Of a stretch of 64,000 nucleotides of DNA, positions 59,689 to 64,000 are shown in pieces. Both the position numbers and the translations under genes were made by a program. The notes under the pieces are model-generated. The model had not been told where the DNA came from and did not search any database. It saw only the letters and a program-made list of their open reading frames with translations. This stretch comes from an uncultured Oscillospiraceae bacterium (GTDB taxonomy: Bacteria; Bacillota; Clostridia; Oscillospirales; Ruminococcaceae), in contig CAKSEC010000007.1 in NCBI GenBank assembly GCA_934446355.1, positions 49,514-113,513 on the forward strand. The letters are read 5' to 3'. The number at the start of each line of letters is the position of its first letter. Positions within the stretch are counted from its first letter, which is position 1.

Positions 59689-61791
59689 ATGGCTGATAAG
59701 CAGATTATAGATGCAATGTGGGACGATTCACCTGTCGATGTTTCCACCGAAGTGAATTTTATCTGGTCCATCGCAAACAAACTGCGCGGACCTTACCGCA
59801 GTGACAAATACAAGGATGTCATCATTCCGATGACGATCATCCGCCGCTTTGAGTGCGCACTTGCGCCAACCAAGCAAAAGGTCGTAGACCAGTTTAAAGC
59901 AAACCCCAATTTTCCGGCAAAGGCAATGTATCGCATTTCCGGCTTTCAGTTTTATAACACCAGCGAATTTGACCTTGCAGAGCTTGTAAATGACGCAGAC
60001 CATATTGCCGCCAATTTCAAGAGTTACCTGCAGGGATTCTCTGCAAATGTGCTGGAAATTCTGATGTCCAAGGAGCGCGGCCTGAATTTCGGTGAAGAAA
60101 TCGACAAGATGGATAAGAACAACCGTCTGCTCTCCGTCATCAAGGCGTTCTCCGAGCTTGATCTTGACCCTCGAACTATCGACAATGTGAAGATGGGATA
60201 TATTTTCGAAGAACTGATCCGTAAGTTCTCTGAAAATGCAGAAGCCGGCGACCACTACACCGGTCGCGACATCATTAAGCTGATGGTCAATATCCTGCTT
60301 GCCGAGGGTTGCGACGATATCTTCGATGACGGCAAGGTCATCACCATATTGGATCAGGCCTGCGGCACGGGCGGTATGCTTTCTACCGGCTACAATTTCA
60401 TCAAGCGTTATAACCCCTCTGCCGATGTGCGCCTGTTCGGACAGGAGATCAACCCAGAGTCTTATGCCATGTGCCTTGCCGAGATGCTCATCAAAGGACA
60501 GAACGCCGAAAACATCTGCTATCAGGACACCATGAAAGCCGACCGATTTAAGGGCACGAAGATGCGCTTTGTGCTGGAAAATCCGCCGTTCGGCACTGCC
60601 TGGGGCGGCAAGGATGCTGCCGAAGGTGTCGAGGATGCCGTCAACGCAGAGTATCAGAAAGGCTTTGACGGTCGCTGGGGCGCAGGCCTGCCCGGTTCCG
60701 GTGATATGCAAATGCTGTTTTTGCAGTCTGCCATTGACAAGATGGACGATAACTTCGGTCGTGCTGCGATCATTGAAAACGGCAGCCCGCTCTTTTCCGG
60801 TGGAACGGCTTCCGGCGAGAGTCAGATTCGCCGCTGGATGTTGGAAAGCGATTTGATCGAAGCCATCATTGCGCTGCCTACAGACCTGTTTTATAACACC
60901 GGCATCGCTACATACATTTGGGTTCTCTCCAAGAATAAGCGTCCGGAGCGCAAGGGCAAAATTCAGCTGATTGACGCCTCTACTTTTTTCAAGAAGCTGC
61001 GTAAGGCCCTGGGCGATAAGAAAAACGAGATTTCTCCCGAAGACCGCAGTGCCGTTACCAAGCTGTATGCGGACTTTGCAGAGAACGAATATTGCAAAAT
61101 CTATCGGAACGAGGAATTCATTTACCGGGAATACACGGTGATGCAGCCTCTTCAGCGCAGCTATGCCGTTACAGAGGAGCGAATCGAAGCCATGCTCTCC
61201 AAAGGGTCGCTCTCATCTCTGTATGACCAGTCCAAGGTGGACGAACTGGAAAATGCCGAAGAACTAACCGGCAAAGACCAGAAAAAGCTGGAGGCTTACC
61301 AGGCAAATCAGCCTGTCTATGAGGCCATTATCGCTGCGCTGAATGCAGCCGTCTCCGAGCAGATCTATAACTCCCCGGCAGCTTTCATGCCGTTGCTGAC
61401 CAAGGTGCTCGCTTCCGTGACGGCTGACAAAAAGCTGCTGGAGAAGATTGCAGACGGTCTGTCCGCCATGGACAAGAACGCCGAGATTCAGCGTGACCGT
61501 AAGGGCAACATCATCTATGATAAGGAAACCAAGGACACCGAACTGGTGAAGTGGGAAGAAAGCATCGAGGATTATATGGCAAGAGAGGTCCTGCCGCACA
61601 TTCCGGATGCCGCCGCATTCTTCGAGGAAAACCTCGGTGCAAAGAAGCCTGTTATCAAAACCGGAGCAGAGATCCCGTTCACACGGTATTTCTATAAGTA
61701 TCAGCAACCGACAGCCAGTGAGGAACTGAAAGCAAAATTCATGGATTTGGAGCATTCGGTTTCCGATTATGTCGCAAAACTGTTTGAGTAA
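59689..61791 (+). CDS. hsdM: Type I restriction-modification methyltransferase subunit
   Basis: A 700-residue HsdM. The N-terminal helical domain (about residues 1-150; FIWSIANKLRGPYRSDKYKD) is followed by the N6-adenine methylase: SAM motif DQACGTGGM near residue 223 and catalytic NPPFGTAWGG near residue 303. A long C-terminal extension (about 480-700) is mostly helical. GAGGTAAACGACAA precedes the ATG. GC-rich compared with the ABC-3C genes before it, so the two systems have separate origins. Confidence 0.96.
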   Translation: MADKQIIDAMWDDSPVDVSTEVNFIWSIANKLRGPYRSDKYKDVIIPMTIIRRFECALAPTKQKVVDQFKANPNFPAKAMYRISGFQFYNTSEFDLAELVNDADHIAANFKSYLQGFSANVLEILMSKERGLNFGEEIDKMDKNNRLLSVIKAFSELDLDPRTIDNVKMGYIFEELIRKFSENAEAGDHYTGRDIIKLMVNILLAEGCDDIFDDGKVITILDQACGTGGMLSTGYNFIKRYNPSADVRLFGQEINPESYAMCLAEMLIKGQNAENICYQDTMKADRFKGTKMRFVLENPPFGTAWGGKDAAEGVEDAVNAEYQKGFDGRWGAGLPGSGDMQMLFLQSAIDKMDDNFGRAAIIENGSPLFSGGTASGESQIRRWMLESDLIEAIIALPTDLFYNTGIATYIWVLSKNKRPERKGKIQLIDASTFFKKLRKALGDKKNEISPEDRSAVTKLYADFAENEYCKIYRNEEFIYREYTVMQPLQRSYAVTEERIEAMLSKGSLSSLYDQSKVDELENAEELTGKDQKKLEAYQANQPVYEAIIAALNAAVSEQIYNSPAAFMPLLTKVLASVTADKKLLEKIADGLSAMDKNAEIQRDRKGNIIYDKETKDTELVKWEESIEDYMAREVLPHIPDAAAFFEENLGAKKPVIKTGAEIPFTRYFYKYQQPTASEELKAKFMDLEHSVSDYVAKLFE

Positions 61792-61803
61792 GGCGGTGAT
61801 GAT

Positions 61804-63063
61804 ATGAGAACGATGAAAGATAGCGGTCTATCTTGGGTAGGAAAAATTCCCTCAGATTGGGCGGCACATCCCGTTTACTACTACTTTGGTGAGAGGAAAA
61901 ATAAAAACATCTTCGGACAAGAGGACAACTTGCTTTCGCTAAGTTATGGTCGCGTCATCAGAAAAGATATCAACACTAATGGTGGGCTGCTTCCGGAAAG
62001 TTTTAATACCTACAACATTGTTGAAGCAGGCGATATAATTATTCGTCCTACAGATCTCCAAAATGACAAGAAAAGCCTGCGTACTGGCTTGTGCCTGGAA
62101 AGAGGAATCATTACTTCTGCATATATTGCTTTGCGCCCGATTAGAAAACTCAATAGTGGATTCTTTAGATATCTACTACACGCCTATGACATCTCCAAGG
62201 TCTTTTATAACATGGGGAATGGTGTGCGACAAGGGCTGAACTTTTCGGAGTTTTCTCGTCTTACGGTGTTCGAGCCGCCGATTGAAATACAAGATAAAAT
62301 CACACAATATCTTGATACAGCAACAGCTGAAGTGGATAAAATTATTTCAGATATTCAGACCCAGATTGACACACTGGAGCAGTACAAGCGATCTGTCATC
62401 ACCGAAACCGTCACCAAGGGGCTGAACCCGAATGCAGAAATGAAGGACAGCGGGATTGAGTGGGTCGGTGCAATTCCGGCACATTGGTCTATTCACCCTG
62501 TTTATAATTACTTTGGTGAACGCAAGAATAAGAACAGTTTCGGCAATGAGGATAATTTGCTGTCGCTGAGCTATGGCAGAGTTATCCGCAAAAACATTAA
62601 CACCAGCGATGGATTATTGCCGGAGAGCTTCAATACCTACAACATTGTTGAAGCTGGTGACATTATCATCCGCCCCACCGATTTGCAGAACGATAAACGC
62701 AGTCTGCGAACTGGGCTTGTGAAGGAACACGGCATAATCACTTCGGCATATATTGACCTTTGTCCGCTCAAACAGGTCGATTCGAGGTACTTCCACTTCC
62801 TTCTTCACGCATACGATGTTATGAAGGTGTTCTACAACATGGGAAACGGCGTCCGCCAGGGATTGAACTATTCCGAGTTTTCTCGGCTTATCGTTTTTGA
62901 GCCACCATATGAGGAACAGGTAGCTATGGCGGACTATCTAGAAACCAAGGTCACAGAAGTAGACGCAATTATCGAGCAGAAGAAAGAACAAATGGCTGTT
63001 CTCGATGCTTATAAGCGCTCTCTAATTTTTGAGTATGTAACCGGCAAGAAGGAGGTAATTTGA
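61804..63063 (+). CDS. hsdS: Type I restriction-modification specificity subunit with duplicated recognition domain
   Basis: A 419-residue HsdS with two target-recognition domains and two helical spacers. The halves (from about residues 4 and 213) both start DSG-WVG-IP--W and share long stretches, such as SFNTYNIVEAGDIIIRPTDL in each. Normal HsdS halves differ strongly, since each reads one half of a split site. Near-identical halves predict a palindromic bipartite site. It starts 12 bp after hsdM and overlaps the TIR gene by one base. Confidence 0.95.
   Translation: MRTMKDSGLSWVGKIPSDWAAHPVYYYFGERKNKNIFGQEDNLLSLSYGRVIRKDINTNGGLLPESFNTYNIVEAGDIIIRPTDLQNDKKSLRTGLCLERGIITSAYIALRPIRKLNSGFFRYLLHAYDISKVFYNMGNGVRQGLNFSEFSRLTVFEPPIEIQDKITQYLDTATAEVDKIISDIQTQIDTLEQYKRSVITETVTKGLNPNAEMKDSGIEWVGAIPAHWSIHPVYNYFGERKNKNSFGNEDNLLSLSYGRVIRKNINTSDGLLPESFNTYNIVEAGDIIIRPTDLQNDKRSLRTGLVKEHGIITSAYIDLCPLKQVDSRYFHFLLHAYDVMKVFYNMGNGVRQGLNYSEFSRLIVFEPPYEEQVAMADYLETKVTEVDAIIEQKKEQMAVLDAYKRSLIFEYVTGKKEVI
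61813..63050 (+). repeat. Two diverged direct copies of the hsdS half-gene
   Basis: Copy 1 begins at 61813 and copy 2 at 62440, each about 620 bases. Protein similarity is very high while many codons differ at third positions. The copies are thus not a fresh duplication and look conserved at the protein level. Confidence 0.85.
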
Positions 63064-63806
63064 TGGCAACTTTTGAAGAACAGCTCGATTCTCTTTTGGA
63101 ACGGGCAAAAAGCATCGTGCCACCGAACAAGTTGAAAACAGCCGCTGAAAAGCAACCGGCCGATAAGTGGATGAACGATGTGCAGATTTTCAATAATGAC
63201 TATCTTAAAGACCACGCATTAGGTCAGCGCATAGATTCAAAACTGTTTCATCGCTCAACCGGTGCTTTCGAGGAATTGGTTTCCTGTTTAGAAAGTATTC
63301 GGGGCGATGAGGCTTTTGTGAATGAAAAGAACGGAGTTTCTACGGTCAACATCCCTAAATATCGTGCGAAAGATGTTCCGGAATATGATGTGTTCATTTC
63401 TCACGCCAGTAAAGATAAGGCTGATTTGGTAGAAGAACTGTATCAATCGCTTAGCAAACTTGGTGTAGCAATTTTTTATGACAAGGAATCCCTTGAATGG
63501 GGTGACAATTGGAAAGATAGAATTCTCAATGGCACTAAGAAGGCAGAATTTGCAATCATTGTTATTTCGGAAAACTTCTTCGACAGAGAATGGACGGAAC
63601 GCGAACTCTCTGAGTTTTTGAGCCGTCAGAACAGAAATGGTCAAAAGCTGATCCTGCCGATTTTACACAATATTACGGTTTCGCAGTTAAAGGAAAAGTA
63701 TCCATTCGTGGCGGATCTACAAGCGATAAACTCATCAATGTATAATTGCGACCAAATCGCATTGCTTTTTGCAAGGCAGCTAATCAAACGACTGAAAAGC
63801 GATTAA
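63063..63806 (+). CDS. TIR-domain protein inside the type I restriction operon
   Basis: A 247-residue protein. Residues 1-105 are helical and charged; residues about 110-245 form a TIR domain (YDVFISHASKDKADLVEELY, IFYDKESLEWGDNWK, IIVISENFFDREWTEREL). The glutamate in WTEREL is at the usual position of the catalytic residue of NAD-cleaving TIR domains. AAGGAGG precedes the ATG at 63063, which overlaps the hsdS stop by one base. Its place between hsdS and hsdR ties it to the restriction complex. Bacterial TIR domains usually kill or halt the cell by using up NAD or by making signal nucleotides. Confidence 0.9.
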   Translation: MATFEEQLDSLLERAKSIVPPNKLKTAAEKQPADKWMNDVQIFNNDYLKDHALGQRIDSKLFHRSTGAFEELVSCLESIRGDEAFVNEKNGVSTVNIPKYRAKDVPEYDVFISHASKDKADLVEELYQSLSKLGVAIFYDKESLEWGDNWKDRILNGTKKAEFAIIVISENFFDREWTERELSEFLSRQNRNGQKLILPILHNITVSQLKEKYPFVADLQAINSSMYNCDQIALLFARQLIKRLKSD

Positions 63807-63821
63807 GGAGGTGGATGACAC

Positions 63822-64000
63822 ATGAATGACATATTGACCGAAAAAGAATATCAGCATTTCATTATGGACAGGCTCTCGCAGGACAACGGTTACATTGTCC
63901 GCAAAGCAACAAGCTATGACCGCCTCTTTGCTATGGACCGGGAGCTGCTGTTTCAGTTTCTGAACGATACCCAGCCAGATGAGATGGTGGCACTCCGCAA
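63822..64000 (+). CDS. hsdR: Type I restriction-modification nuclease/translocase subunit (N-terminal start, cut by window edge)
   Basis: The first 59 residues are visible (MNDILTEKEYQHFIMDRLSQ, then YIVRKATSYDRLFAMDRELL), typical of the N-terminal start of HsdR before its nuclease domain. AAGGAGG precedes the ATG, 15 bases after the TIR stop. The helicase part lies beyond the window. It completes an M-S-TIR-R operon. Confidence 0.88.
   Translation, partial: MNDILTEKEYQHFIMDRLSQDNGYIVRKATSYDRLFAMDRELLFQFLNDTQPDEMVALR

Noticed and set aside
1..64000. tRNA, rRNA or CRISPR elements
   Set aside because: No cloverleaf-like TPsiC sequence, rRNA stretch or repeat-spacer array was recognised by eye; a tRNA scan could still find one.

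Overview
The window looks like a chromosome segment of a gut or rumen Clostridium-class Firmicute, most like Ruminococcus/Oscillospiraceae. This is inferred from strong AGGAGG ribosome sites, TTGACA/TATAAT promoters with 17-bp spacers, frequent GTG and TTG starts, moderate GC, and phage and defence families typical of that group. No rRNA, tRNA or CRISPR array was seen, so species rank cannot be given.

Layout. (1) 1-6.7 kb holds host genes: a GntR/YtrA-type repressor with its ABC exporter, an asparagine synthase, and a polar amino-acid ABC importer. (2) 6.9-14.1 kb is a compact phage-structural cassette on the plus strand: portal, scaffold-like protein, capsid, two connectors, two small proteins, tail hub and receptor-binding protein. 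It has its own promoter and terminator and sits between housekeeping genes. It has no terminase, protease, tail tube, tape measure, lysis gene or integrase. A strongly folded non-coding stretch follows the capsid gene. (3) 14.2-15.4 kb is an RlmD-type rRNA methyltransferase. (4) 15.7-17.1 kb is an AT-rich orphan protein with a possible nuclease motif. (5) 17.2-55.8 kb is a siphovirus-type prophage, nearly all on the minus strand. Right to left it carries a sigma-like regulator, antirepressor, primase-helicase, VRR-NUC and SNF2 helicase, a late regulator, HNH nuclease, small terminase, an amidoligase/methylase/cyclotransferase block, large terminase, head and tail genes, holin and endolysin. 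A second replication block (RecB-like nuclease, DUF2815, DNA polymerase A) and three overlapping serine recombinase genes follow. Cargo units with private promoters interrupt it: an NYN-domain protein, a toxin-antitoxin pair and an alpha/beta hydrolase. (6) 56-64 kb is a defence island: an ABC-three-component system with an Xre regulator, then a type I restriction-modification operon with a TIR-domain gene between hsdS and hsdR.

How the parts connect. Four prophage operons share a nearly identical promoter, and three prophage leaders share a conserved element next to a hidden ribosome site, so the prophage seems to have transcriptional and translational regulons. The prophage portal gene carries two palindromic in-frame insertions; one contains a stop codon, so the prophage is probably defective unless that stop is bypassed. 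The receptor-binding proteins of the prophage and of the capsid cassette share end modules. A CAG-AAATT-CAG motif occurs before the amino-acid importer, before the capsid cassette and at the right end of the prophage, which hints at shared control. All functions are inferred from sequence reading; no database search was run.
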